Assembly (NCBI RefSeq): GCF_021601385.1
Contig: NZ_BQHO01000009.1
Span: forward strand, 62,001-126,000
Direction: 5' to 3'
Origin: Pseudomonas parasichuanensis
GTDB lineage: Bacteria; Pseudomonadota; Gammaproteobacteria; Pseudomonadales; Pseudomonadaceae
Length of the DNA stretch: 64,000 nt
Below, piece after piece: positions 20,261-31,196 of the stretch (positions are counted from its first letter, which is position 1; every line of letters begins with the position of its first letter). The notes beneath the pieces are model-generated. The model ran no database searches. It saw only the letters and a program-made list of their open reading frames with translations, and was not told the DNA's origin. Made by a program: the position numbers and the translations under genes.

Positions 20261-21607
20261 TCAGCTACCCGCCACGGTCATCCGCTCGATCAGCACAGAG
20301 CCACTGTGGATATTGCTACGCGTTTCAATATCGCTGCCAATCGCCACGATTTGCTGGAACATGTCTTTCATATTGCCGGCGATGGTCACTTCCTGCACCG
20401 CATGCTGGATCTCGCCGTTCTCTACCCAGAAGCCCGCCGCACCACGGGAATAATCCCCGGTGACCATGTTCAGGCCATGCCCCATCAGCTCGGTGACCAG
20501 CAGGCCGCGCCCCATGCGGCGGATCAACGCCGCCTGGTCCTCGACCCCATGGGTGACGAACAGGTTGTGCACGCCGCCGGAGTTGGCGGTACTCGGCAGC
20601 CCCAGCTTGCGTCCGGAATAGGTGCCGAGGATGTACGACACCAGCTCCCCCTTGTCGACGAACGGCTTGGCGTAGGTGGCCAGGCCGTCACCGTCAAACG
20701 AGGCGCTGCCCAGCGCTCGGGGCAGGTGCGGGCGCTCATCCAGGGTCAGCCAGGTAGGGAACAGCCGCTGGCCGAGGGTGCCTTCGAGGAACGACGACTT
20801 ACGGTACAGGTTGCCGCCGGAGATCGCCGACAGGAAGCTGCCGAACAGCCCGCCCGCCAGCTCGGCGCTGAACAGCACCGGCACTTCGCAGGTTGGCACC
20901 GGTCGGGCCCCCAGGCGGCTGGCGGCGCGCTGCGCGGCACGCTGGCCAATGCTGCGCGGGTCGGCCAGCAGCTGGCCCTGGCGATTGACGTCGTACCAGT
21001 AGTCACGCTGCATCTGCCCGCCACCCTCGGCGATCATCACGCAGCTCAGGCTGTGGCGGGTGGAGGCATAGCCGCCGATAAAGCCATGGCTGTTACCGTA
21101 CACCCGCACGCCCTGGTGGGTATTGAGGGTGGTGCCATCGGCATTGAGGATGCGCGGGTCAGCATCGAAGGCGGCAGCCTCGCAGGCCAACGCCATCTCG
21201 ATGGCTTTTTCCGGCTCGATGTCCCAGTCGTGGTACAGATCGAGGTCGGGCATCTCGCGGGCCATCAGCGCCGCATCGGCCAGGCCCGAGCAATCGTCTT
21301 CGGACGTATGCTTGGCGATGGCCAGTGCCGCCGCGACCGTCTCGCGGATCGCCTCAGGGCCGCTGGCCGAGGTGCTGGCCGAGCCCTTGCGCTGGCCAAC
21401 GTAGAGGGTGATGCCGAAGCCCTGGTCGCGGTTGAACTCGACGGTCTCGACTTCGCGCTGGCGCACACTGGTGGACAGGCCCTGCTCCAGCGACACCGCC
21501 ACTTCGCAGGCGCTGGCGCCCTGGCGGCGCGCTTCGGCGACGATCGCTTCGACCTGTTCCTGCAACGCCGGCAGGTCCTTGGGGCCTACGCTCTGGACTG
21601 CACTCAT
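20261..21607 (-). CDS. pmbA: Metalloprotease subunit PmbA (TldE)
   Basis: A 448-residue protein of the TldD/PmbA family, which forms a heterodimer with TldD and degrades unfolded peptides (microcin B17 maturation, CcdA turnover in E. coli). PmbA lacks the catalytic HExxxH motif, which TldD supplies. I chose the ATG at 21607 (MSAVQSV) after GGAGAG; a GTG four codons upstream sits on that site. The partner tldD lies 0.8 kb away beyond darP. Confidence 0.95.
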   Translation of the reverse strand: MSAVQSVGPKDLPALQEQVEAIVAEARRQGASACEVAVSLEQGLSTSVRQREVETVEFNRDQGFGITLYVGQRKGSASTSASGPEAIRETVAAALAIAKHTSEDDCSGLADAALMAREMPDLDLYHDWDIEPEKAIEMALACEAAAFDADPRILNADGTTLNTHQGVRVYGNSHGFIGGYASTRHSLSCVMIAEGGGQMQRDYWYDVNRQGQLLADPRSIGQRAAQRAASRLGARPVPTCEVPVLFSAELAGGLFGSFLSAISGGNLYRKSSFLEGTLGQRLFPTWLTLDERPHLPRALGSASFDGDGLATYAKPFVDKGELVSYILGTYSGRKLGLPSTANSGGVHNLFVTHGVEDQAALIRRMGRGLLVTELMGHGLNMVTGDYSRGAAGFWVENGEIQHAVQEVTIAGNMKDMFQQIVAIGSDIETRSNIHSGSVLIERMTVAGS

Positions 21608-21716
21608 GGTTCTCTCCACTGAAAATTCTGCGTACGGCTTGGGTCATTCTACGACCGGGCCGGACAAGCGGCCCCCGACTGGTTATCATGGCGGCGATTT
21701 CTTGCGGACGGCCCCC

Positions 21717-22238
21717 ATGGTTGATTCTTACGACGACGCCTTCGATGGCGAAAAAAGCAAAACCCAGATCAAGCGCGAGCTGCATGCGCTGGTCGAACTC
21801 GGTGAGCGCCTCACCACCCTCAAGGCCGACACCCTGGCGCGCCTGCCGCTGACCGACGAGCTGCGCAAGGCGCTGGCCGAGGCCAGCAAGCACGTGGCGC
21901 ACGGTGCCCGTAAACGCCACATGTCGTTCGTCGGCAAGCTGATGCGCGTGCAGGACCTGGACGCCATCCATGCCGTGCTCGACCAGATCGACAGCTCGAC
22001 CCGTCAGTACAACGAGCGCTTCCATAACCTGGAGCGCTGGCGCGACCGCCTGATCGACGGTAACGACGAGGACCTCGAGCGCTTCGTCAACGAGTACCCC
22101 GACACCGACCGCCAGCAACTGCGCTCGCTGATCCGTCACGCCCAGCACGAAAAGGCGCGGAACAAGCCGCCTGCTGCCATGCGTAAAGTGTTCAAGTACA
22201 TCCGCGAGCTCGACGAGACCCAGCGCGGCCTGCGCTGA
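21717..22238 (+). CDS. darP: Ribosome-associated protein DarP (YjgA, DUF615)
   Basis: A 173-residue, highly charged helical protein of the DUF615 family, shown in E. coli to assist late 50S ribosomal subunit assembly. Family features include [16 protein letters not shown] and [12 protein letters not shown]. The ATG at 21717 ([12 protein letters not shown]) is chosen; the upstream in-frame extension overlaps the pmbA promoter side. It is the only rightward gene between pmbA and tldD and is followed by a REP hairpin. Confidence 0.92.
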   Translation: MVDSYDDAFDGEKSKTQIKRELHALVELGERLTTLKADTLARLPLTDELRKALAEASKHVAHGARKRHMSFVGKLMRVQDLDAIHAVLDQIDSSTRQYNERFHNLERWRDRLIDGNDEDLERFVNEYPDTDRQQLRSLIRHAQHEKARNKPPAAMRKVFKYIRELDETQRGLR

Positions 22239-22270
22239 GCCTCCTTTTTTGGGGCTGCTGCGCAGCCTAT

Positions 22271-22331
22271 CGCGGCACAAGGCCGCTCCTACAGGGAACG
22301 CGTACAACTGTAGGAGCGGCCTTGTGCCGCG
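22271..22331. repeat. REP hairpin (GCGGCAC type)
   Basis: A perfect 24-base inverted repeat: 22271-22294 and 22308-22331 around 13 bases. The core CCGCTCCTACAG and its complement is the P. putida-group REP type. It lies between the convergent darP and tldD and may end both transcripts. Confidence 0.9.
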
Positions 22332-22360
22332 AAAGGACCGCAAAGCGGTCCCCAAAGCCC

Positions 22361-23800
22361 TCAAGCCCCAGTACCGCCCACGGTAATGGCATCCAGCTTC
22401 AAGGTCGGCTGGCCAACGCCCACCGGCACCGACTGCCCATCCTTCCCGCACGTCCCCACACCGCTGTCCAGCGCCAGGTCATTACCGACCATCGACACCC
22501 GGCTCATCGCCTCCGGGCCATTGCCGATCAGCGTGGCGCCCTTGACCGGCGCGGTAATCTTGCCGTCCTCGATCAGGTAGGCCTCGCTGGTGGAGAACAC
22601 GAACTTGCCACTGGTGATGTCCACCTGGCCACCGCCAAGGTTGGCGCAATAGATGCCCTTCTTCACCGAGGCGATGATCTCCTGCGGGTCGCTGTCGCCG
22701 GCACGCATGTAGGTGTTGGTCATGCGCGGCATCGGCAGGTGGGCGTAGGATTCGCGACGGCCGTTACCGGTCACCGCCATGCCCATCAGGCGGGCGTTGA
22801 GCTTGTCCTGCATGTAGCCCTTGAGGATGCCGTTCTCGATCAGCGTGGTGCACTCGGTGGGGGTGCCTTCGTCGTCGACGCTCAGCGAACCGCGGCGCCC
22901 TTCCAGGGTGCCATCATCGACGATGGTGCACAGGCTCGACGCCACCTTCTCACCGATGCGCCCGCTGAACGCCGAGCTGCCCTTGCGGTTGAAGTCGCCT
23001 TCCAGGCCATGGCCGACCGCTTCGTGCAGCAGCACGCCGGACCAGCCCGAGCCCAGCACCACTGGCAGGGTACCCGCCGGCGCAGGGATCGCTTCGAGGT
23101 TGACCAACGCCTGGCGCAGTGCCTCGCGGGCATAACCCATCACCCGCTCTTCGGTGAAATAGCGGTAGTCGGTACGCCCGCCACCGCCCTGCCCGCCGCG
23201 CTCGCGACGGCCGTTCTGCTCGACGATCACGCTGACGTTGAAACGCACCAGCGGCCGAATGTCGGCCGCCAGGCTGCCATCGGCGGCGGCGATCAGGATG
23301 CGCTCCCACACCCCGGCCATGCTCACGCTGACCTGCTGGATCCGCGGATCGAGCGCACGGGTGGCGGCATCGACGCGCTTGAGCAGCTCGACTTTCTCGG
23401 CGCGGCTGAGCACGTCCAAAGGGTTGTCCTGTGCGTACAGCGCGGTCACGTCCTGGCTGCGGAACGCCTGCACCTTGCCGTTCTGCCCGGCGCGGGAGAT
23501 CGAACGGGCGGCGCGGGCGGCAGAAGTCAGGGCTTCAAGGTTGATCGCGTTGCTGTAGGCGAAACCGGTTTTTTCACCGGACTGGGCACGTACGCCCACG
23601 CCCTGGTCGAGGTTGAAGCTGCCTTCTTTGACGATGCCGTCTTCCAGCGCCCAGGTTTCCGAGATCTGGCCCTGGAAATACAGGTCTGCCGCATCGATAC
23701 CGGGGCCCGCCAACTCACCCAGCACCGTCTGCAGGCTGTCGAGGGTCAATCCGCCCGGGGCCAGGAGCTGCTCACTGACGGTGGATAACATCTGGCTCAT
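22361..23800 (-). CDS. tldD: Metalloprotease TldD
   Basis: A 479-residue catalytic subunit of the TldD/TldE protease. The zinc motif HEAVGHGLE gives HExxxH, and the conserved Cys ([12 protein letters not shown] near the C-terminus) completes the site. The ATG at 23800 ([13 protein letters not shown]) lies two bases after the nitrilase stop, indicating co-transcription. Confidence 0.96.
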   Translation of the reverse strand: MSQMLSTVSEQLLAPGGLTLDSLQTVLGELAGPGIDAADLYFQGQISETWALEDGIVKEGSFNLDQGVGVRAQSGEKTGFAYSNAINLEALTSAARAARSISRAGQNGKVQAFRSQDVTALYAQDNPLDVLSRAEKVELLKRVDAATRALDPRIQQVSVSMAGVWERILIAAADGSLAADIRPLVRFNVSVIVEQNGRRERGGQGGGGRTDYRYFTEERVMGYAREALRQALVNLEAIPAPAGTLPVVLGSGWSGVLLHEAVGHGLEGDFNRKGSSAFSGRIGEKVASSLCTIVDDGTLEGRRGSLSVDDEGTPTECTTLIENGILKGYMQDKLNARLMGMAVTGNGRRESYAHLPMPRMTNTYMRAGDSDPQEIIASVKKGIYCANLGGGQVDITSGKFVFSTSEAYLIEDGKITAPVKGATLIGNGPEAMSRVSMVGNDLALDSGVGTCGKDGQSVPVGVGQPTLKLDAITVGGTGA

Positions 23801-23802
23801 AG

Positions 23803-24654
23803 TCACTCCGAGGTGTGCGCAGGCCGCAAGGCGTCCTGCGGGAAAAAGCGCCGGTGGGTAACCACCGGCATGCGCGCCCGTATGGACGCCTGTTCTTCGC
23901 TGTCGCGCGTAGCCAGCAATACCGCTTCGCCGCGCGCCTGTTGCGCGACGATTCGCCCCCAAGGGTCGACGATCGCCGCCTGGCCGTGGGTTTCCCGCGG
24001 CCCTGGATGCATGCCGCCCTGGGCGGCGGCCAGTACATAGCACTGGGTCTCGATGGCCCGCGCACGAATCAGCACTTCCCAGTGCGCCGCGCCGGTCACC
24101 GCGGTGAACGCCGCTGGCGCACTGATCAGCTCGGCGCCGGCAGCGCGCAGGGCGCTGTACAGCTCGGGAAAGCGCAGGTCGTAGCACACCGACAACCCCA
24201 GCCGCCCCACTGGCGTGTCGGCCACCACCACCTGGCTGCCATGGGCGTAGTCGTCCGACTCGCGGTAGCGGCCACGGTTGTCGGCCACATCCACATCGAA
24301 AAGGTGCAGCTTGTCGTAGCGCGCGGCGATCTCGCCGTGCTCATCGATCAGCAGCGAGCAGGCGTGGGATTTTGCCTCGGGCTGGCCGACCGGTGGCAGC
24401 GGCAGTGTGCCGGCGACAATCCATAACTTGAGGTCGCGGGCCGTGCGTTTCAACCACGGCAGGATCGGGCCCTCGCCCAGGGCTTCGGCCCGCCCGATGG
24501 CGGCGGCGTCGCGCCGGCCCATGGCCGCGAAGTTCTCCGGCAGCACCGCCAGCCGCGCACCGCCCGCAGCCGCCTGCTCGAGCAGCGCACCGGCCCGTTG
24601 CAGGTTGGCCAGCACATCGTCCTGGCTGACCATCTGGATCACCGCTGACTTCAT
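23803..24654 (-). CDS. Carbon-nitrogen hydrolase (Nit-type amidase)
   Basis: A 283-residue nitrilase-superfamily enzyme with the full catalytic triad Glu40 (LPENF), Lys115 (YDKLHLFDV) and Cys157 ([11 protein letters not shown]). The DKLHLFDVD segment is typical of the Nit1 branch, which removes deaminated glutathione; that substrate is an inference from family. It sits between yhdP and tldD, a common gamma-proteobacterial arrangement. Confidence 0.9.
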   Translation of the reverse strand: MKSAVIQMVSQDDVLANLQRAGALLEQAAAGGARLAVLPENFAAMGRRDAAAIGRAEALGEGPILPWLKRTARDLKLWIVAGTLPLPPVGQPEAKSHACSLLIDEHGEIAARYDKLHLFDVDVADNRGRYRESDDYAHGSQVVVADTPVGRLGLSVCYDLRFPELYSALRAAGAELISAPAAFTAVTGAAHWEVLIRARAIETQCYVLAAAQGGMHPGPRETHGQAAIVDPWGRIVAQQARGEAVLLATRDSEEQASIRARMPVVTHRRFFPQDALRPAHTSE

Positions 24655-24666
24655 TGCAACCCCGGG

Positions 24667-27600
24667 TTATTTATCAAAAGGTTTCACAAAGGTGATTTTA
24701 GGCTCTTTCACCGGGCCCTCGACGCGGTAATGCACGCTGGCGAAACGCGCCACACGGTCGCCGATCAGGCGATCGACCAGGAACAGCGCCCCGCCCACCG
24801 CCGGCGCACCGATGATCAGCGCGGCCAGCGGCAGGTTGTTGGTCACCGGTAGCGTCACCATCAGGTTGGCGTCGACCCGGTCGCGCGCCAGGTCCAGGGT
24901 GCCATCGAGCTCGAAGTTGCTCGACGGGCCAGTGACGGTGATCGGCTCGCGGGTCACGTACACCCCCTCGCTCGCCACCAGCAGGCCTTTCACCCGGTCA
25001 TAGGCCAGGCCTTTGCTGAACAGGTCGGAGAAGTCCAGGCGCAGGCGCCGGCCAATCGAGTTGAAGTTGAGCAGGCCGAACACCCGCAGGGCCTGGGCAC
25101 TGCCTTCGACTTCGACGAACTGGCCAGAACGCAGCGCCGCGTCGAGGCTGCCCGAATAGCGATTGAGGCTCACCCAGGCCGGCGAACCGGGCCAGCGGCC
25201 GTCCACGTCCATGCGGAAGTCGCGGCTGGTCACGGTGGGGGCGAAGCCCCAGGCCTTGAGCACATCGCCCAGGTCCTTGCCGTCCAGGCGGCCCTTGTAC
25301 CAGCTCGACGTGCGGCCGGGCTCACCCTCCCAACCGCCACTGCCATCGATGTGCAGGCCCTTGAGGTCCAGATCGACGTCGCTGAGGGCGATACCACGGG
25401 GCGCCTGGCGCAGTTTCAGGGTGGCGCTGCCGAACAGGTCGTCGCCCCGGTACAGCTTGTCGATGGTCAGGTCCAGCGGCGGCACATTGCGCGGGTCGAC
25501 GCTGGCCAGCGGGTCCGGGGCGTTCTCCGGCTGGGCCTCGTTCGGGTCGGCGGGCGGCAGGCGCAGTGACTGCAGGCGGATGTTCAGCGGCACGCCCTTG
25601 GCATCGGGAATGCGTGCATTGCCAATCACTTCCTTGCTGTCCAGGCGCAGGTCCCAGGCCGGGCCTCCGCGCGCCAGGCGCACCACGGCCTGGTTGAGGT
25701 CCATGCCGAACGCCTTGAGCTGGCCGATACTCAGGTCGACGCTCTGCAGGTTCTGCCGTGCACTGCCGCCCGGGTCCTGCCCGGCCAGGCGCGACATCTG
25801 CGCCTGCCAGGGGGCCAGGTCCAGCGCTTCGAGCCGCCCGCGCACACGCAAGCCCTGGCCACTGGGCGGGCTGGCCTCGCCGCTGCCCAGCAACAACTCG
25901 CCGCGGCCCTGAGTGAGCTTGTCGGCAGGCGCCACGTAGGCAAAGCGGGCCAGGTCTGCATAAGCCGCGTCGATGCGCCGCTCCGGGCCTTGCAATGTCA
26001 GGCTGAAGCGGCTGTCGCGGGTATCCGCGGCGGCCTTGCCGAAGGGCGCCGGCAGGTCGATGGCCAGGCCCTTGAGCGAAGAGTTGACGCTCAGCCGGTT
26101 ATCCTGGCTGCCCAGCATCAATTGCAACTGATACGGCAGGTCACCCGACGCGGGCAGCGCCTGCTGGAACTGCAACCAGTCGGTCAGCGCCTTGAGGCCC
26201 ACCTGGCCGCTGGCGGTGATGCGGCTCTGGATCTGGCCATTCTTGCCTTCCGCGGCGATCTGCGCCGTGACCGGTTTGCCGAATGCCTGCAGGGCGATGT
26301 CCTTGCCGCTCAGCCCCTTGTCGTAATCGAAGCTGAAATCGCCTTTGAGGCGGCTCAGCTCCAGGGCTGGTGGCGCCACCTTCAGCGTGGCGTTGGCGGT
26401 TGCGAAGTCCACCAGCACCTTGGGCCGCTGGCCATGTTCCAGGGGAATGTCCAGCTTGACCTTTCCCTTGAGCGGCCCCTCGCCTTCCCAGCCGGCGAAG
26501 ATCGCCCCCGTGCCTATGGGTGCGTCCTTGAGAATTTTCAGGCCGTCGCCGAGGCTGCCGTCGAAGTCGCCATCCAGGTAAAGGTGGCTGTGCTGCCCCG
26601 CGTCGACGTGGGGAATATTGACGCGCACATCACTGACCTTGGTGTCCAGCAACATGCCGCGCTGGGCATTGACGCGAACACCGCTGTCTTCGATGAACAC
26701 CTCGCCGTCCACCTGCTGCACCTGCGGCCAGCCCGGCTGGAAGTCCAGGGCTGCGTCATGCACCTTGAAGAACAGGCTGATGTCGCGGGCATGTGGCGGC
26801 GCGCCATGGTTGAGCGAGCCCTGGTACTGGAAGTAGCCTTCGTCGACGTTGCCCTTGACGATGGCACTGCGCAGCCATTCGTCGAGTGCCGGGCTGAGCA
26901 CCTCGGGCAGGTACTTGGCGGTGTAGCGGCCATCACCCTCGGTCATGCCGACACGCAGGTCCATGTAGTCCTCACGGCCCTCTTCGAACAGCAGCCGGAT
27001 CAGGAAATCGGCCGCGATCTTGCCTTCCTCGCCCAGCACCTTGATGTAGGGGGCGATCAGCGTGAAGCCTTCCTTGTCGAGTTTCCAGGTCAGGCGGGCG
27101 TTGGCCTGCTGGTAGTGCCAGGGTTTGGCGAAGATCGGGTACAGGTGCAGCATGAACGCCTCGGTATCCAGGCGTAGCTCACCCTGGCCCAGGTCACCGC
27201 TGATGGCGCCGCTGACATTACCCGCCGCAGGTGCTCCGTGATAGGCGTCAAAACCAACCTTCTCCAGGTTGGCGGCGAACTGCACACGCTGGTCGCCTTC
27301 GGCCTTGGGGCGGATGTCCAGGCGTACATTGCGCAAGGCACCGGTGACCTTGAGGGCATCGACCACGGTCCTGAGGTTGTCCGGTAGCGGCGCCAGGGCG
27401 TCGATCAGCGGCGTCAGCGGTGTCAGGTCGAGGCGATCGGCCTGGACCTGCCAGGACTCCTCGGCCGGGGTCTGCCCTGTGCGCTGCGCCAACTGCAGGT
27501 GGGACTCCCAACGGGTCTTGCCCATGTTCGCGGCAAGCGAATCCACAGCAACGTCGAAACCGTCGTTGCGGCGCTGGAACCAGGCCGACAACGCCACGTT

Positions 27601-28476
27601 GTCGAGGGCGACCGCCTTACGCTCGCTGTAGGCCCCCTTGAGTTGCGGTGCATTGAGGCGCACCACGGCGTGTTGCAACTGGCCCTTGCTCCAGTCGACC
27701 CAGAACTCCCCCCCAGCCCGCAGGGTATCGGCTTGCCACTGGCCCAGCAGTTGCGGCGGCAGCCACCGCGCCCAGTCACTCTGCGGCAGGCTGAGGTAGG
27801 CTTCGACCTGGCCATCGCGCCAGGCCTTGGCGGAGGCCCGGCTGCGCAGGCTAACGGCCAGCGGCTGGCCATCGGGCAAGGTGGCGCGCAGGTCCAGGCG
27901 CTGGCGCGAGGCACCGGCCTGCAGGCCGAGGCTGACATAGGTGAGGGTGAGCGGTTCGCGCTGCCAGGGGTGCAGGGTGACCTGGCTGTCGAACAGGTCG
28001 ATCCGGCCCAACTGGCGCAGGCGCTTGAGCGCATCCGCCGGGTCGAGTGGCGCATCGTCCTTGTGCGGCAAGCCCTCCAGGGCCCAGGCGCCCTGCTGGT
28101 TTTCGCGCAGGATCAACTGCAAACCACCGAGCTGGATGCGCGCCAGGCGCAGTTCGCGCGCCTTGAGGCTGGCCCACAGGTCCGGCACCAGCTTGACGTC
28201 GTCCAGGCGCAAGGCGCCAGCGCCTTCACCCAATTGCAGATCGCGCACCCGCAGCACCGGGGCCAAGCCGCTCCAACGGCCTTCCAGCGCACCCACATGC
28301 ACAGGCAGGCCCAAGGCCTGTTCGGCCTTGAGCTCGGCATCCACACGGTATTCGGCGACCAACGGTATCAGTTGCCGGCCGAGGCTGACATACAGCGCCA
28401 CCAGCACCGCCAGCAGGGCGCAAATTGCCAACCCCCAGCGGGTCAAGGCGCCCAGAACGCGGGTCAGACGCTCCAT
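24667..28476 (-). CDS. yhdP: YhdP-family AsmA-like protein
   Basis: A 1269-residue protein with one N-terminal transmembrane helix (about 12-35) and a very long beta-rich periplasmic region with DUF3971 and a C-terminal AsmA-2 domain. In E. coli YhdP, TamB and YdbH redundantly move phospholipid to the outer membrane, probably as lipid-conducting grooves. I chose the ATG at 28476, nine bases after GGAGG; a TTG two codons upstream lies too close. The nitrilase gene follows 12 bases later. Confidence 0.92.
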   Translation of the reverse strand: MERLTRVLGALTRWGLAICALLAVLVALYVSLGRQLIPLVAEYRVDAELKAEQALGLPVHVGALEGRWSGLAPVLRVRDLQLGEGAGALRLDDVKLVPDLWASLKARELRLARIQLGGLQLILRENQQGAWALEGLPHKDDAPLDPADALKRLRQLGRIDLFDSQVTLHPWQREPLTLTYVSLGLQAGASRQRLDLRATLPDGQPLAVSLRSRASAKAWRDGQVEAYLSLPQSDWARWLPPQLLGQWQADTLRAGGEFWVDWSKGQLQHAVVRLNAPQLKGAYSERKAVALDNVALSAWFQRRNDGFDVAVDSLAANMGKTRWESHLQLAQRTGQTPAEESWQVQADRLDLTPLTPLIDALAPLPDNLRTVVDALKVTGALRNVRLDIRPKAEGDQRVQFAANLEKVGFDAYHGAPAAGNVSGAISGDLGQGELRLDTEAFMLHLYPIFAKPWHYQQANARLTWKLDKEGFTLIAPYIKVLGEEGKIAADFLIRLLFEEGREDYMDLRVGMTEGDGRYTAKYLPEVLSPALDEWLRSAIVKGNVDEGYFQYQGSLNHGAPPHARDISLFFKVHDAALDFQPGWPQVQQVDGEVFIEDSGVRVNAQRGMLLDTKVSDVRVNIPHVDAGQHSHLYLDGDFDGSLGDGLKILKDAPIGTGAIFAGWEGEGPLKGKVKLDIPLEHGQRPKVLVDFATANATLKVAPPALELSRLKGDFSFDYDKGLSGKDIALQAFGKPVTAQIAAEGKNGQIQSRITASGQVGLKALTDWLQFQQALPASGDLPYQLQLMLGSQDNRLSVNSSLKGLAIDLPAPFGKAAADTRDSRFSLTLQGPERRIDAAYADLARFAYVAPADKLTQGRGELLLGSGEASPPSGQGLRVRGRLEALDLAPWQAQMSRLAGQDPGGSARQNLQSVDLSIGQLKAFGMDLNQAVVRLARGGPAWDLRLDSKEVIGNARIPDAKGVPLNIRLQSLRLPPADPNEAQPENAPDPLASVDPRNVPPLDLTIDKLYRGDDLFGSATLKLRQAPRGIALSDVDLDLKGLHIDGSGGWEGEPGRTSSWYKGRLDGKDLGDVLKAWGFAPTVTSRDFRMDVDGRWPGSPAWVSLNRYSGSLDAALRSGQFVEVEGSAQALRVFGLLNFNSIGRRLRLDFSDLFSKGLAYDRVKGLLVASEGVYVTREPITVTGPSSNFELDGTLDLARDRVDANLMVTLPVTNNLPLAALIIGAPAVGGALFLVDRLIGDRVARFASVHYRVEGPVKEPKITFVKPFDK

Positions 28477-28564
28477 GGCCAAGGCCCTCCAAGTCGTCCA
28501 CTAACTATGGCCGGTGAATAGCGCTTTGCCAGCCCGTCCCTGGGGCAGCTGCGTTCAGTGACGG

Positions 28565-30022
28565 TCAGAGCAGCACCACATCGTATTGTTCCTGGGAATA
28601 CATGGACTCGACCTGGAAGCGGATGGTTCGCCCGATGAAGGCCTCGAGTTCCGCGACATTACCCGACTCTTCGTCCAACAGCCGGTCGACCACCTTCTGG
28701 TTGGCCAGTACCCGATAGCCCTCGGCCTGGTAGGCACGGGCTTCGCGAAGAATCTCGCGGAAGATCTCGTAGCAGATGGTCTCGGGCGTCTTCAGCTTGC
28801 CGCGCCCCTGGCAGGCAGCGCACGGCTCGCACAGCACCTGTTCGAGGCTCTCGCGGGTGCGCTTGCGGGTCATCTGCACCAGGCCCAACTCGGTGATGCC
28901 GATGATGTTGGTCTTGGCGTGGTCGCGCTCCAGCTGCTTTTCCAGCGTTCGCAATACCTGGCGCTGGTGTTCTTCGTCTTCCATGTCGATGAAGTCGATG
29001 ATGATGATCCCGCCGATGTTGCGCAGGCGTAGCTGGCGGGCAATGGCCGTGGCCGCTTCGAGGTTGGTCTTGAAAATCGTCTCTTCGAGGTTGCGATGGC
29101 CAACGAAGGCGCCGGTGTTGACGTCGATGGTGGTCATGGCTTCCGCCGGGTCAACCACCAGGTAACCACCGGACTTGAGCGGCACCTTGCGCTCCAGGGC
29201 ACGCTGGATTTCATCCTCGACGCCATACAGGTCGAAAATCGGCCGCTCGCCCGGGTAGTGCTCGAGGCGGTCGGCGATCTCCGGCATCAGCTCGCCGACG
29301 AACTGCGTGGTCTTCTGGAAGGTTTCCCGCGAATCGATGCGGATCTTCTCGATCTTGGCGTTGACCAGGTCGCGCAACGTACGCAGCGCCAGGCCCAGGT
29401 CTTCATAGATCACCGTGGGGGCGCCACAGGTCTTGATCTGCGAACCGATCTGCTCCCACAGGCGGCGCAGGTAGCGGATGTCCTGGAGAATGTCCTCGGC
29501 GCGCGCACCTTCGGCGGCGGTGCGCAGGATGAACCCGCCGGCGTCCTTCATTTCTTCCTGGGCCATGCAATCGGTGACCACCTGTTTAAGGCGCTCACGC
29601 TCGGCTTCTTCCTCGATCTTCAGCGAGATACCGACATGGCTGCTGCGTGGCATGTACACCAGGTAGCGCGACGGGATCGACAGCTGGGTGGTCAGGCGTG
29701 CGCCCTTTGAGCCGATGGGGTCCTTGGTCACTTGCACCACCAGTGCCTGCCCTTCATGCACCAGCGCAGTGATGGTCTCTACCGCCGAGCCTTCGCGCAG
29801 GGAAATCTCCGAGGCATGGATGAACGCGGCCCGCTCCAGGCCGATATCGACGAACGCCGCCTGCATGCCCGGCAACACCCGTACCACCTTGCCTTTATAG
29901 ATATTGCCGACGATGCCGCGGCGCTGGGTGCGCTCTACGTGCACCTCCTGCAGGACACCGTTCTCCACCACTGCCACGCGTGACTCCATCGGGGTGATGT
30001 TGATCAGGATCTCTTCACTCAT
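28565..30022 (-). CDS. rng: Ribonuclease G
   Basis: A 485-residue RNase E/G family endoribonuclease that matures the 16S rRNA 5' end and degrades some mRNAs. An S1 domain is near the N-terminus (GNIYKGKVVRVLPGMQAAFV), the catalytic metal-binding Asp residues are in TTIDVNTGAF and IIIDFIDM, and the zinc-link motif is CEPCAACQGRG. It lacks the long C-terminal scaffold of RNase E. It is in the classic mreBCD-maf-rng order. Confidence 0.97.
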   Translation of the reverse strand: MSEEILINITPMESRVAVVENGVLQEVHVERTQRRGIVGNIYKGKVVRVLPGMQAAFVDIGLERAAFIHASEISLREGSAVETITALVHEGQALVVQVTKDPIGSKGARLTTQLSIPSRYLVYMPRSSHVGISLKIEEEAERERLKQVVTDCMAQEEMKDAGGFILRTAAEGARAEDILQDIRYLRRLWEQIGSQIKTCGAPTVIYEDLGLALRTLRDLVNAKIEKIRIDSRETFQKTTQFVGELMPEIADRLEHYPGERPIFDLYGVEDEIQRALERKVPLKSGGYLVVDPAEAMTTIDVNTGAFVGHRNLEETIFKTNLEAATAIARQLRLRNIGGIIIIDFIDMEDEEHQRQVLRTLEKQLERDHAKTNIIGITELGLVQMTRKRTRESLEQVLCEPCAACQGRGKLKTPETICYEIFREILREARAYQAEGYRVLANQKVVDRLLDEESGNVAELEAFIGRTIRFQVESMYSQEQYDVVLL

Positions 30023-30075
30023 GGCAGGCTCTCGTCAAGGTTTTCGGTAATGATGGATCGCTGCGGTGTGGCTGG

Positions 30076-30675
30076 CTAGCGCGGTGTCGAACCCTCATGC
30101 GGCTGCCAGACAGCAATGGCGAATTGCTCCAGCAGCTCGGCGGTCTCGCTCAGGGGCAGGCCGACCACGGCCGAATAGCTGCCTTCGATACCGCTGACGA
30201 ACACCGCACCCAGGCCCTGGATGGCATAGCCCCCGGCCTTGTCATGCGGCTCGCCGCTTTCCCAATAGCGCAGGGCTTCTTCGAAGGAGATGGCGCGAAA
30301 GCGCACGCTGGTGCTGACGCAGCGGCTGACACTGCGTTGGCCATCGGTCAGGGCCACGGCGGTGAGCACCTGGTGCTCGCGCTTGGACAGGTCGCCGAGC
30401 ATGGCCAAAAAATCTTCTCGATCTTGCGGCTTGCCAAGAATCTCACCATCGAGCACCACCGTGGTGTCCGCCCCCAGCACCACGCCGTTACCGTCGGTGT
30501 GGCCGAAACCGGCCACCGCCTTGGCCTGGGCCAGGCGCTCGACATAAGCGGCCGGGGCTTCGCCGGGAAGTGGGGTTTCATCGATGGGGGCACTGACGAC
30601 CGTGAACGGCACGCCGATCTGTGTCAGCAGTTCACGGCGGCGCGGCGAGCCGGAGGCCAGGTAAAGGTGAGGCAT
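30076..30675 (-). CDS. maf: Maf-type nucleoside triphosphate pyrophosphatase
   Basis: A 199-residue Maf-family enzyme with [11 protein letters not shown] at the N-terminus and [10 protein letters not shown] (about 68-77). The location between mreD and rng matches E. coli YhdE, which hydrolyses dTTP and UTP and slows septation when overproduced. The precise nucleotide is inferred from the family branch. Confidence 0.93.
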   Translation of the reverse strand: MPHLYLASGSPRRRELLTQIGVPFTVVSAPIDETPLPGEAPAAYVERLAQAKAVAGFGHTDGNGVVLGADTTVVLDGEILGKPQDREDFLAMLGDLSKREHQVLTAVALTDGQRSVSRCVSTSVRFRAISFEEALRYWESGEPHDKAGGYAIQGLGAVFVSGIEGSYSAVVGLPLSETAELLEQFAIAVWQPHEGSTPR

Positions 30676-30707
30676 GTGGACATCTCCCTGTCAGTGGCAG
30701 CGCTACA

Positions 30708-31196
30708 TCAATGAATGTGCAAACGCACGCGCAAACCGCGCAGGGCGAAGCTGACCCACGGCCAGAGCAAGGCACTGATCACCGCCGACCAGACCAGCGC
30801 CAGCGTTGGCAGGCGGTTGCCGGTCAGGGCGCTGAGCCACAGCTGGATCAGCTGGGCGATGCCGAAGATCACCAGGATCACCAGGCTCTGCTGCCACATG
30901 GGGAACATGCGCAGGCGCTGCTGCAGCGACAGTACGAGGAACGTGATGAGGGTCAGGATAAGTGCGTTCTGCCCCAGCAACGTGCCGTACAGCACGTCTT
31001 CTGCCAGGCCCAGCACGAAGGCGGTGGTCATGCCGACCTTGGTGGGCACGGTGAGGGTCCAGAACGCCAGGAGCAACGCCAGCCACATGGGCCGGAATAC
31101 TTCCATGAACTGCGGCATCGGCGAGACGCTGAGCAACAGGCCGACGGCAAAGGTCAGCCAGATGGCCCAGCCGTTTCTGCTACGGGTGCTGGCCAT
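30708..31196 (-). CDS. mreD: Rod-shape protein MreD
   Basis: A 162-residue inner-membrane protein with about five hydrophobic helices (GWAIWLTFAVGLLLSVSPMP onward), part of the MreBCD elongasome that organises side-wall peptidoglycan synthesis. Its ATG shares one base with the mreC stop (TAATG), so the two are translationally coupled. Confidence 0.94.
   Translation of the reverse strand: MASTRSRNGWAIWLTFAVGLLLSVSPMPQFMEVFRPMWLALLLAFWTLTVPTKVGMTTAFVLGLAEDVLYGTLLGQNALILTLITFLVLSLQQRLRMFPMWQQSLVILVIFGIAQLIQLWLSALTGNRLPTLALVWSAVISALLWPWVSFALRGLRVRLHIH

Noticed and set aside
21408-22238. Longer 276-residue form of DarP
   Set aside because: The additional 103 residues overlap the 5' part of pmbA on the other strand and do not match the family; ATG 21717 matches the known N-terminus.
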